Below, in pieces: positions 1 through 6,067 of a stretch of DNA of 7,417 nucleotides (position 1 is the first letter of the stretch; each line of letters opens with the position of its first letter). A program made the translations under genes and the position numbers. The stretch is from Candidatus Parabacteroides intestinavium. GTDB lineage: Bacteria > Bacteroidota > Bacteroidia > Bacteroidales > Tannerellaceae. A model generated the notes under the pieces. The model saw only the letters and a program-made list of their open reading frames with translations. It did no database searches and was not told the DNA's origin. The stretch covers positions 1 through 7,417 of the forward strand of contig DWYO01000233.1 of NCBI GenBank assembly GCA_019118725.1. The letters are read 5' to 3'.

Positions 1-54
1 TCAAAATAAGGTAGATTTTATGCTCTTTTGTTAGAATATTCCGATTAAGGTATG

Positions 55-62
55 TATATTTG
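55..62 (+). promoter_or_regulatory. Bacteroides-type -7 promoter element for the DUF3467 gene
   Basis: TATATTTG is an exact match to the Bacteroidota -7 consensus TAnnTTTG. Transcription would start a few bases downstream and give a leader of roughly 20 bases before the ATG at 92. The -33 box is weak: TTAG at 31-34 has the right spacing (20 bp) but a poor match, while the better TTTG at 27-30 is 24 bp away. The leader is A/T-rich and has no Shine-Dalgarno sequence, which is normal for this group. Confidence 0.6.
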
Positions 63-91
63 TAGCGTAATAACTTTTTATATAAAAAATC

Positions 92-418
92 ATGGAAGAT
101 AACAAACCAAAAAACAACAACGAAATTCAAGTTGAGCTTTCTGAAGAAATGGCTCAAGGAACTTATGCAAACTTAGCTGTTATTTCACATTCTGCGTCTG
201 AATTCATTCTGGACTTTATCCGTGTCGTTCCGGGAGCTCCGAAGGCACAGGTAAAGAGCCGCGTCATATTGACTCCTGATAATGCGCATCGTCTGTATTT
301 GGCATTGCAGGATAACCTGAAGAAATTCGAGGAGATGATGGCAAGCGGCAGAGTTGTAAACGCAGAGAACGGGAAAACAGCTAATTTCCAGGATTTCGTT
401 CCAAAGGGAGACGCTTAA
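92..418 (+). CDS. DUF3467 domain-containing small protein (function unknown)
   Basis: This is a complete 108-residue protein that I recognise as the DUF3467 family, whose biochemical role is not known. The first 12 residues are polar and Asn/Lys-rich, so probably flexible. The conserved core runs from about residue 14 (ELSEEMAQGTYANLAVISHS) through SEFILDFIRVVPG to SRVILTPDNAHRLYLALQDN near residue 75. A short acidic amphipathic helix follows, with a variable tail ending at GDA. There is no signal peptide or membrane segment, so it is cytosolic. From memory, in Bacteroidales this gene often lies just downstream of rpoC; the upstream neighbour is outside this window, so that cannot be confirmed. 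It has its own promoter-like element and a strong hairpin 21 bases after its stop, so it can be transcribed alone. The ATG at 92 is the only sensible start, since the promoter lies just upstream. Family assignment is confident; function is open. Confidence 0.9.
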   Translation: MEDNKPKNNNEIQVELSEEMAQGTYANLAVISHSASEFILDFIRVVPGAPKAQVKSRVILTPDNAHRLYLALQDNLKKFEEMMASGRVVNAENGKTANFQDFVPKGDA

Positions 419-439
419 TTAAGACTTAATCCAAAGGAT

Positions 440-484
440 AAAAAGCGATGTTGAAGGCTTGAAAGCCCATCAGCATCGCTTTTT
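440..484 (+). terminator. Rho-independent terminator of the DUF3467 gene
   Basis: An 11-bp perfect stem pairs AAAAAGCGATG (440-450) with CATCGCTTTTT (474-484). The interior can extend it with a GGCT/AGCC hairpin (456-459 with 464-467). The right arm runs into further T-rich sequence. It begins 21 bases after the DUF3467 stop. A-tract and T-tract flank both sides, so it could also act on transcripts arriving from prs. Confidence 0.88.
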
Positions 485-524
485 AATTTATATGTTTTTT
501 GAGTTTTTGGCTGGGAGTTTCAAT

Positions 525-564
525 AAAAAAGCGTCATTCCATAGATTGGGAGCGACGCTTTTTT
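525..564 (-). terminator. Rho-independent terminator of prs (bidirectional)
   Basis: An 11-bp perfect stem pairs AAAAAAGCGTC (525-535) with GACGCTTTTTT (554-564) around an 18-base loop. Read on the minus strand it starts 28 bases after the prs stop and ends in a run of six T. The symmetrical A/T flanks mean it would also stop any plus-strand read-through that passed the hairpin at 440-484. Confidence 0.87.
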
Positions 565-592
565 AATATATAAATTGTTATGGATAATCTTT

Positions 593-1534
593 TTAGATAA
601 CATACAACGAGCTGATCGACTCACCGCTGCAGACACGGCGGATAGCCTCAGCAAACATTTCGGCTACAGAAAGAATCTTGACTTTCTCGCACTTCTTGGC
701 GTAAGGAATAGAGTCCGTAAAAATAATTTCAGCCAATGCCGATTGGTCTACGCGAGTAGAGGCCGGGTCTGACATGACCGCATGGCTGGCGATGGCGCGT
801 ACCGATTTGGCTCCGTTCTCCATCATTAGATTGGCAGCTTTGGTGATCGTACCAGCAGTATCTACCATATCGTCTACCAACAAAACATCCAAGCCTTTCA
901 CATCACCAATGATGCGCATCTCGGCCACTTCATTGGCACGTAAACGCGATTTGTGACAGATTACCATTGGAACGCCCAGATACTTAGAATAGCTGCTGGC
1001 CCGTTTTGTCCCGCCTACGTCCGGAGTGGCAATACACAAGTTGTCTAAAGGAAGCTCGCTCTTGATATAATCCAAGAAAACACTGGATGCATACAAGTGA
1101 TCTACCGGCACATTGAAGAAGCCCTGTATTTGGTCAGCGTGCAGATCCATCGTAATCAAGCGGTTAATGCCTGCCGCGCTTAGCATATCCGCAATTAGCT
1201 TGGCACCGATAGCCACACGTGGTTTATCCTTTCTGTCCTGACGAGCCCAGCCGAAGTAGGGGATTACGGCAATGATAGAATGGGCTGAAGCACGCTTTGC
1301 CGCATCAATCATCAGGAGCAGTTCCATCAGATTGTCTGCGTTAGGAAAAGTAGATTGTACTAAAAATACATCACGTCCACGAATAGACTCTTCGTAAGAA
1401 ACGGAAAATTCTCCGTCTGCGAAGTGCTGGATATTCATTTGTCCTAACGGACACCCTAAACTTTTGCAGATTTTCTCTGCCAAATAGCGGGAGTTTGTAC
1501 CCGAAAAAACCAAGAATGGAGTCTGTGCACTCAT
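593..1534 (-). CDS. prs: Ribose-phosphate pyrophosphokinase (PRPP synthetase), class I
   Basis: This 313-residue enzyme transfers pyrophosphate from ATP to ribose 5-phosphate, making PRPP for purine, pyrimidine, NAD, histidine and tryptophan synthesis in the cytosol. The length is typical of the family. Visible motifs are the N-terminal FSGTNSRYLAEKI stretch (residues 10-22), FADGE (38-42), ATP-binding ARQDRK (97-102), the metal-binding signature DLHADQIQGFF with His132, the ribose-phosphate loop PDVGG (171-175), the flexible catalytic loop with Lys195 and Arg197, and the PRPP-binding loop DDMVDTAGT (221-229). The start was placed at the ATG at 1532-1534 because MSAQ is where family homology begins. 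An in-frame TTG 48 bases further upstream lies inside the predicted -7 box and cannot be translated from that promoter. The gene converges with DUF3467 and lies downstream of the amylase gene with no clear terminator between them. Confidence 0.97.
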   Translation of the reverse strand: MSAQTPFLVFSGTNSRYLAEKICKSLGCPLGQMNIQHFADGEFSVSYEESIRGRDVFLVQSTFPNADNLMELLLMIDAAKRASAHSIIAVIPYFGWARQDRKDKPRVAIGAKLIADMLSAAGINRLITMDLHADQIQGFFNVPVDHLYASSVFLDYIKSELPLDNLCIATPDVGGTKRASSYSKYLGVPMVICHKSRLRANEVAEMRIIGDVKGLDVLLVDDMVDTAGTITKAANLMMENGAKSVRAIASHAVMSDPASTRVDQSALAEIIFTDSIPYAKKCEKVKILSVAEMFAEAIRRVCSGESISSLYVI

Positions 1535-1579
1535 TATTATTCCGAATTTTTTATCAATAGTAAATAGATGTTTGTGCTG

Positions 1580-1587
1580 CAAAATTA
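1580..1587 (-). promoter_or_regulatory. prs: Bacteroides-type -7 promoter element for prs
   Basis: On the minus strand this reads TAATTTTG, an exact TAnnTTTG match, 45 bases before the prs ATG. The -33 box is not convincing: the nearest TTTG is about 25 bp upstream, beside the amylase stop codon. An 8-bp palindrome CGATATCG (1599-1606) lies between the two promoter positions and may be chance. Confidence 0.55.
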
Positions 1588-1609
1588 CAAAACAATTACG
1601 ATATCGGCA

Positions 1610-3289
1610 CTACAAATCATAGACAAACTTCAAAATCACTCCTGAACAGGCCGGTAAAGTCACTTTGAAAGGCCATGCAGTAGTCAGGGTGGTGATGGTT
1701 TGTTCGCCTGTCAGCAAGTCGGTTTGCAAGGCTGCTTCGTTATCCTTAATCTCTAAGACGCGGAACGCATCCTCTGGTATATGAACCCAAACCTTCTGCT
1801 CGGCGTGGCTGAAGTTCGTTACAATGAGAATTACCTCCTGTTTGTATCCACGTAGGAAAGCATATTGATTCCGGCTATTGAAGAACCGGTTTTTTTCGTT
1901 CGCATACATCAAGTCAAAAAACTTCCCCTCTGTGATGGCCCGTTCGCTATGGGCGATATGTAATATTTTTCGGTACGTTTCGCGGATCGCACGTTGTTCA
2001 TTGGTGAGCTTTGCTCCGTCAAACTTGCCCCCGTTTATCCAATTGCGCAACGTTTCCACGCTCCAATAATCGAATATCGTAGTCCGTCCGTCCCTTCCGC
2101 TAAATCCTTCTTGATCCATTCCGCGTTCGCCCAACTCTTGTCCGGCGTATATCATCATTGGGTTGACATTCATCAGTGCCGAAATCATCAGGCCGGATAT
2201 GCCTATACGTGCATCTTTAGCAAAGAAGTCAGAAGCCAGACGCTGTTCATCGTGATTTTCCAGGAAATTCAGCATGTGAGGCTGAATACCCTCCAGAGCC
2301 ATCCAGCAGGACGGGATGCGGCTGGCCGGAGCGTTTCCGCAGATAACTGCACGCAATGTGTCATACAGTCCTACTTTGTCGTACAGATAATCGAAATGTC
2401 CTTTGAACAGATAGCTTCGGTAGCGTTCGGGATTATAGACCTCGGCAATGAAAATAACAGGATATTCCTGCTTGATTAACGGTATAGCCCAGTTCCAGAA
2501 CTCCACCGGAACCATTTCTGCCATGTCACACCGGAACCCATCAATGCCTTTACCGGCCCAAAAGCGCAAGATATTCAGCATCTTGTGCCACGTGTCGGGG
2601 ATGGGGTCGAAATGGCATGTGTGCCCGTTCACATAATCCACTCCGTAGTTTAGTTTAACCGTTTCATACCAGTCGTTTTGTGTCGGGAATGGGGTGAACA
2701 CATCGTTGCCTGTGGCCTTGGCCGGGAACTCACTATACTCAACATCCCCATCATTTTCGGTAAAAGGAAGGGTCAGAGGTTGCCCCGGTATGTAATAAAA
2801 GTTATTATTGGGATCGAAAGCTTTGGTGGTATCATCATTCTGTCCTAAATCCTCAATATAAAGATAACGTGCATGCGAATTGTATTGACGTGCCACATGA
2901 TTGGGTACAAAGTCAATGATGACCTTCATCCCTGCATCATGCGTACGTTTCACCAATGCCTCAAACTCTTCGATACGTTGGTCTACATCATCAGCCAAGT
3001 CTGGATCTACATCATAATAGTCCTTGATTGCGTATGGAGAACCGGCTTTGCCTTTCACCACGGCCGAATGGTCCTTTGGGATTTGGTGGGATGTATAGTC
3101 GGTCTGTGTGGCATGTTCAATGATACCAGTATACCAGATATGTGTGATACCCAAATCCTTAATTTGGCTTAATGCTAAAGGAGTAAAATCAGAAAACTTT
3201 CCTACGCCATTCTCTGCCAAGCTCCCGTTGGGAGTTAACGAAGCGTTTTGATTCCCGAACCAACGGGGAAAAACCTGGTAGATAATCAT
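1610..3289 (-). CDS. Cytoplasmic GH13 alpha-amylase family protein
   Basis: This 559-residue glycoside hydrolase of family 13 is expected to cleave alpha-1,4 bonds in starch-like or glycogen-like glucans by a retaining mechanism. All four GH13 signature regions are present: DFVPNH (residues 126-131), GFRCD with the nucleophile Asp255, FIAE with the acid/base Glu283, and NHD with the transition-state Asp347. The barrel is followed by a C-terminal beta-rich domain from about residue 460. The N-terminus, MIIYQVFPRWFGN, enters the first barrel strand at once and has no signal peptide, so the enzyme should be intracellular, unlike the exported SusG type. The start is a choice. An ATG at 3311-3313 would add eight charged residues (MREKKTEK), but a promoter element at 3321-3328 would put the transcript start almost on that codon, which favours 3289. 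It is not beside sus genes. The exact substrate cannot be read from the sequence. Confidence 0.92.
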   Translation of the reverse strand: MIIYQVFPRWFGNQNASLTPNGSLAENGVGKFSDFTPLALSQIKDLGITHIWYTGIIEHATQTDYTSHQIPKDHSAVVKGKAGSPYAIKDYYDVDPDLADDVDQRIEEFEALVKRTHDAGMKVIIDFVPNHVARQYNSHARYLYIEDLGQNDDTTKAFDPNNNFYYIPGQPLTLPFTENDGDVEYSEFPAKATGNDVFTPFPTQNDWYETVKLNYGVDYVNGHTCHFDPIPDTWHKMLNILRFWAGKGIDGFRCDMAEMVPVEFWNWAIPLIKQEYPVIFIAEVYNPERYRSYLFKGHFDYLYDKVGLYDTLRAVICGNAPASRIPSCWMALEGIQPHMLNFLENHDEQRLASDFFAKDARIGISGLMISALMNVNPMMIYAGQELGERGMDQEGFSGRDGRTTIFDYWSVETLRNWINGGKFDGAKLTNEQRAIRETYRKILHIAHSERAITEGKFFDLMYANEKNRFFNSRNQYAFLRGYKQEVILIVTNFSHAEQKVWVHIPEDAFRVLEIKDNEAALQTDLLTGEQTITTLTTAWPFKVTLPACSGVILKFVYDL

Positions 3290-3320
3290 TTTTTCTGTCT
3301 TTTTTTCTCTCATAATTCTT

Positions 3321-3328
3321 CAAAATTA
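3321..3328 (-). promoter_or_regulatory. Bacteroides-type -7 promoter element for the amylase gene
   Basis: The minus strand reads TAATTTTG, identical to the prs -7 box and an exact TAnnTTTG match. It ends 7 bases before the ATG at 3311-3313 and 31 bases before the ATG at 3287-3289, so the expected transcript start supports the second ATG with a leader of roughly 25 bases. The -33 region is a poor match. Confidence 0.5.
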
Positions 3329-3421
3329 TAGCCGGTAAATATTCAGTTTATTGGTCAATCGGGCCATGGGGCCTTTGAGTTCATGAGTGTTTTTCAATTA
3401 ACCTTCTAATCTCTTAACCCT

Positions 3422-4237
3422 CTACCCTTTGATTGCCTTAACCAATGATTGTATCTTATTCTCTTCAACGACCTTCCTGAATGCTTCGGCAGCAGCTTCA
3501 TACCCTATTTGCGAGATAAGTTCAATGTTTTCCAAATCGAAAGTCTTGTATAGCCCAAACTCTTTTGCTTCGATCAGTACATCACACATCTCCCGGTCTT
3601 CTAATGTGTTTGCTTGGAACATATAATGATAGGAGCGCTCGGCAATGTGGAAAAGCGTCTGCTTGTATCGATGGGGCACCAGCGGACTGACGTTTACGCC
3701 GATTACGCGCTCGCATTCATCCCGTATCGTGGATACCGGGAAATTCCGGAACAATCCTCCGTCTACATAATGTACACCCTCAATCTCTACCGGACTGAAA
3801 ATAATTGGCATACTGCACGAGGCCATGATTGCGTCTACCAGTGGCCCTTTACGGAACTGCTCGCTGATGCCATGGTCTAAGTCAGTTGCAACGATGACCA
3901 AGGGTGTGCCTAAATCTTCAATGCGTTTGGCATGTAGGTAGGTTTTCAGGAAATTCCGGAAACGGCTTGTGTCAAACAATCCGGATTTGGGTATTTGTAA
4001 TTGGGCGAATTCAAAGAACTCGCGTCCGGAAAAGAGCTTGATAATCTCATCAGGTGAATAGCCATCAGCCATAAATGCGCCCATGATAGACCCCGCACTG
4101 GTTCCTGCAATAAGATCCGGCTTGAGGTGGCATTCGTTTAACATCTTGAATACACCCAAGTGGGCGAACCCTTTAGCACCTCCTCCGCTTAACGCTAGTC
4201 CCAATTTGTAAGGCTTCTTTCGCTCCTCCGTTCGCAT
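3422..4237 (-). CDS. Patatin-like phospholipase / serine hydrolase (RssA-NTE type)
   Basis: This 271-residue patatin-fold protein has a Ser-Asp catalytic dyad. SGGGAKG (residues 17-23) forms the oxyanion hole, GTSAG (45-49) carries the nucleophile Ser47, and DGG (159-161) supplies Asp159. The spacing and size match the short bacterial RssA-like branch, which consists of little more than the catalytic domain. There is no signal peptide, membrane segment or surface-export domain, so it is probably a cytosolic acyl-ester hydrolase acting on phospholipids or lysophospholipids; the true substrate is unknown. The last 60 residues are predicted helical and lack family signatures. The N-terminus (MRTEERKKPYKLGLALSGG) places the ATG at the usual distance before the first strand, and a promoter-like box lies 28 bases upstream. 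It stands 132 bp from the amylase ORF that starts at 3289, with no clear terminator between them. No functional link to its neighbours is evident. Confidence 0.93.
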   Translation of the reverse strand: MRTEERKKPYKLGLALSGGGAKGFAHLGVFKMLNECHLKPDLIAGTSAGSIMGAFMADGYSPDEIIKLFSGREFFEFAQLQIPKSGLFDTSRFRNFLKTYLHAKRIEDLGTPLVIVATDLDHGISEQFRKGPLVDAIMASCSMPIIFSPVEIEGVHYVDGGLFRNFPVSTIRDECERVIGVNVSPLVPHRYKQTLFHIAERSYHYMFQANTLEDREMCDVLIEAKEFGLYKTFDLENIELISQIGYEAAAEAFRKVVEENKIQSLVKAIKG

Positions 4238-4265
4238 CTTGAAATACTTCGTTGTTAAGAATGCC

Positions 4266-4273
4266 CAAATATG
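4266..4273 (-). promoter_or_regulatory. Probable -7 promoter element for the patatin gene
   Basis: The minus strand reads CATATTTG, a 7-of-8 match to TAnnTTTG, placed to give a leader of roughly 20 bases before the ATG at 4235-4237. The -33 region at the right distance is only T-rich. This is weaker than the other promoter calls. Confidence 0.4.
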
Positions 4274-4332
4274 TAACTTTTTTCGTTAAAGAAAAAACTT
4301 TTCACTCACTTTTTTTATGTAGAATGACAAGA

Positions 4333-4357
4333 AGGGGGATTCGTATCGCTTCCCCCT
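4333..4357 (-). terminator. Hairpin terminator after the sulfatase operon
   Basis: A 7-bp stem with five G-C pairs (AGGGGGA at 4333-4339 with TCCCCCT at 4351-4357) encloses an 11-base loop. On the minus strand it begins 22 bases after the stop of the second sulfatase gene. The following tract, TCTTGTCATTC, is only moderately T-rich, so termination may be incomplete or factor-assisted. Confidence 0.6.
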
Positions 4358-4379
4358 CCTCAAATATGTTTTTTGAAGT

Positions 4380-6050
4380 CTATGGCCTCGGCACTACTTT
4401 GCATTGTTTTTCCCAATCCAGATAGCGCTTTACCATGGAATGGACCCTATCGGGATATTGGGCTGACAGATCGTGCATCTCGCTCCTGTCCTCATTCAGG
4501 TTGTACAATTCCCATTTGCCATCTTTCCGGTTTGCCGGCTGAACAATTTTCCAGCCCTCTGCGTCAATCAGCGCTTTTTCGTTGAAGTGTTCGAAGCAGA
4601 GGTCGCGATCAGTAGAGCGCTTGCCTGTTTCGAAGATGGGGGTCATACTCTCTCCCATATAGGGTTGTATCTCATACCCGTTATACTCCTTCGGATAACT
4701 TGCTCCAGTTATGTCCAAGCAGGTGGCCATGATGTCTATTACATGGCAATAGGAGGAGTTGATGGTTCCATCCGGCAGTTGGATGCCTTTAGGCCAGTGT
4801 GCAATCATCGGTGTGCATATTCCTCCCTCGTAGGATTTCGCTTTCCAGAAACGGAACGGTGTGTTCGCGACATTCGCCCATTTGGGTCCAACCGAGGCGT
4901 AAGAGGTTTCCGATCCTGGCATTACCTCTTTTTTTCGGGGATAGATAATTTTACGTCCGTCACGAGTCTCCGCAGGCCGGTCGTTCTCTCCTTCCGAATA
5001 GAACGCGCATTCCTCGTTACTGCATCCGTTATCCGATAGGAACAATATCAAGGTGTTATCCAATTGCCCGTTCTTTTCCAACGCATCAATCAACAGTCCT
5101 ATTCCTTGATCCATCCGATCTACCATGGCTGCATGGACCGCCATCGCACGGGCATCCCATTCCCTGTCTGGATTCTCATCCCACGAATCCTGGAATTGAC
5201 GGGGCGAAAGGAAGTCATCCGCATCTCCGAAGAGTCTCATCTCTTTCTGACGGGCATACCGAGATTCTCGAATAGCATCCCAGCCACATGTATAGGTATC
5301 TTTATATTTTTCAATATCTTCCGGCAGTGCATGTAAAGGCCAATGCGGGCAATGGTATGCCAGATACATGAAGAAAGGCTTATCCGACTTGGCATACCTG
5401 TTCACGTAAGACACCGCTGTGTCTGATAAGGCTATCGTGCTGTAATAGTCCTCCGGTACCGTGTCTACCGGTTGGTCACCTGATATCAGACTGAACGGGT
5501 CGAAATAATCGACGACCCCATAAATTGTTCCATAGCAATCCTCAAACCCCCGATTAATAGGATAATTATCTTTTGGGGCAAACTCCTCGTGCCGTACTTG
5601 GTGTGCCAGCCATTGACGCTGGTCTGGTCGTAAGGGCGTTTCTGCCACGTGCCATTTTCCGACCCATGCCGTATGATAGCCCGCTTCTTTCAGTACCTCC
5701 GCAATCGTTACTCCGTTATGGGTCATAGTTCCCCGATAGCCCGGCAGATGCTCGTCAAAGGTCATTCTTCCGATGCCCGCCTGATGTTGGTACAGACCTG
5801 TCAATAGTGAGGCCCGTGTTGGGCAACTCCGGCTTGTGTTATAGAAGTGCGTGAATCGTACTCCCTCTTCTGCCAGCCGGTCCAGATTCGGGGTGTGAAT
5901 TTCCCCGCCATAGCATCCGATATCCGAATATCCTAAATCGTCCGCCAAGATTACTATAATGTTCGGACGTGTGTCTTTTTGAGCTTGTGCCTGATAGGTT
6001 AGCATAAGCAATCCTAATGAGGCTAATCCAAAGGTTGTATGTTTCATCAT
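4380..6050 (-). CDS. Exported arylsulfatase, serine-type, S1 family
   Basis: This complete 556-residue formylglycine-dependent sulfatase hydrolyses sulfate esters. Residues 1-23 are a signal peptide (MMKHTT, hydrophobic core, then AQA before Gln24), so it acts in the periplasm or at the surface. ADDLG gives metal ligands Asp37 and Asp38. The modification motif is SCPTR (75-79) followed by ASLLTG, making Ser75 the formylglycine precursor. GKWH supplies Lys132 and His134, and CPHWP supplies His236. LSDNG gives Asp340 and Asn341, and a Lys lies before the EGG near 408. The C-terminal subdomain ends in the usual KWELYNL...DL pattern. The GPKWANVANTPFR segment (388-400) recalls AtsA-like arylsulfatases (SulfAtlas S1_4), a tentative placement. 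It starts 17 bp after the upstream sulfatase stop, so the two are co-transcribed. Activation needs an anaerobic maturase encoded elsewhere. The natural substrate is unknown. Confidence 0.95.
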   Translation of the reverse strand: MMKHTTFGLASLGLLMLTYQAQAQKDTRPNIIVILADDLGYSDIGCYGGEIHTPNLDRLAEEGVRFTHFYNTSRSCPTRASLLTGLYQHQAGIGRMTFDEHLPGYRGTMTHNGVTIAEVLKEAGYHTAWVGKWHVAETPLRPDQRQWLAHQVRHEEFAPKDNYPINRGFEDCYGTIYGVVDYFDPFSLISGDQPVDTVPEDYYSTIALSDTAVSYVNRYAKSDKPFFMYLAYHCPHWPLHALPEDIEKYKDTYTCGWDAIRESRYARQKEMRLFGDADDFLSPRQFQDSWDENPDREWDARAMAVHAAMVDRMDQGIGLLIDALEKNGQLDNTLILFLSDNGCSNEECAFYSEGENDRPAETRDGRKIIYPRKKEVMPGSETSYASVGPKWANVANTPFRFWKAKSYEGGICTPMIAHWPKGIQLPDGTINSSYCHVIDIMATCLDITGASYPKEYNGYEIQPYMGESMTPIFETGKRSTDRDLCFEHFNEKALIDAEGWKIVQPANRKDGKWELYNLNEDRSEMHDLSAQYPDRVHSMVKRYLDWEKQCKVVPRP

Positions 6051-6067
6051 GCGTTATTGTTATATTA

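Noticed and set aside
1..54. Possible tail of an upstream plus-strand gene
   Set aside because: All three forward frames close within 34 bases (TAA at 7-9, TAG at 12-14, TAG at 32-34). Too little is visible to support or name a partial gene.
1535..1582. 16-residue N-terminal extension of Prs starting at an in-frame TTG
   Set aside because: The TTG is part of the predicted -7 element TAATTTTG, so it would not be transcribed from that promoter. Family homology begins at the ATG at 1532-1534.
1994..2479. 161-codon open frame on the plus strand opposite the amylase
   Set aside because: It lies wholly within the GH13 coding region on the other strand, has no recognisable domain, and is explained by codon bias of the real gene.
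3362..3373. GGCC...GGCC hairpin between the patatin and amylase genes as a terminator
   Set aside because: It has only 4 paired bases around a 4-base loop and no T-tract on the minus strand.
3739..3960. Direct repeat GGAAATTCCGGA at 3739-3750 and 3949-3960
   Set aside because: Both copies encode the peptide FRNF in separate parts of the patatin protein. It is a coincidence of coding sequence, with no mobile or regulatory structure around it.
4473..5039. 188-codon open frame on the plus strand opposite the complete sulfatase
   Set aside because: It is antisense to a gene with all catalytic motifs intact, and its translation shows no recognisable domain or plausible initiation context.
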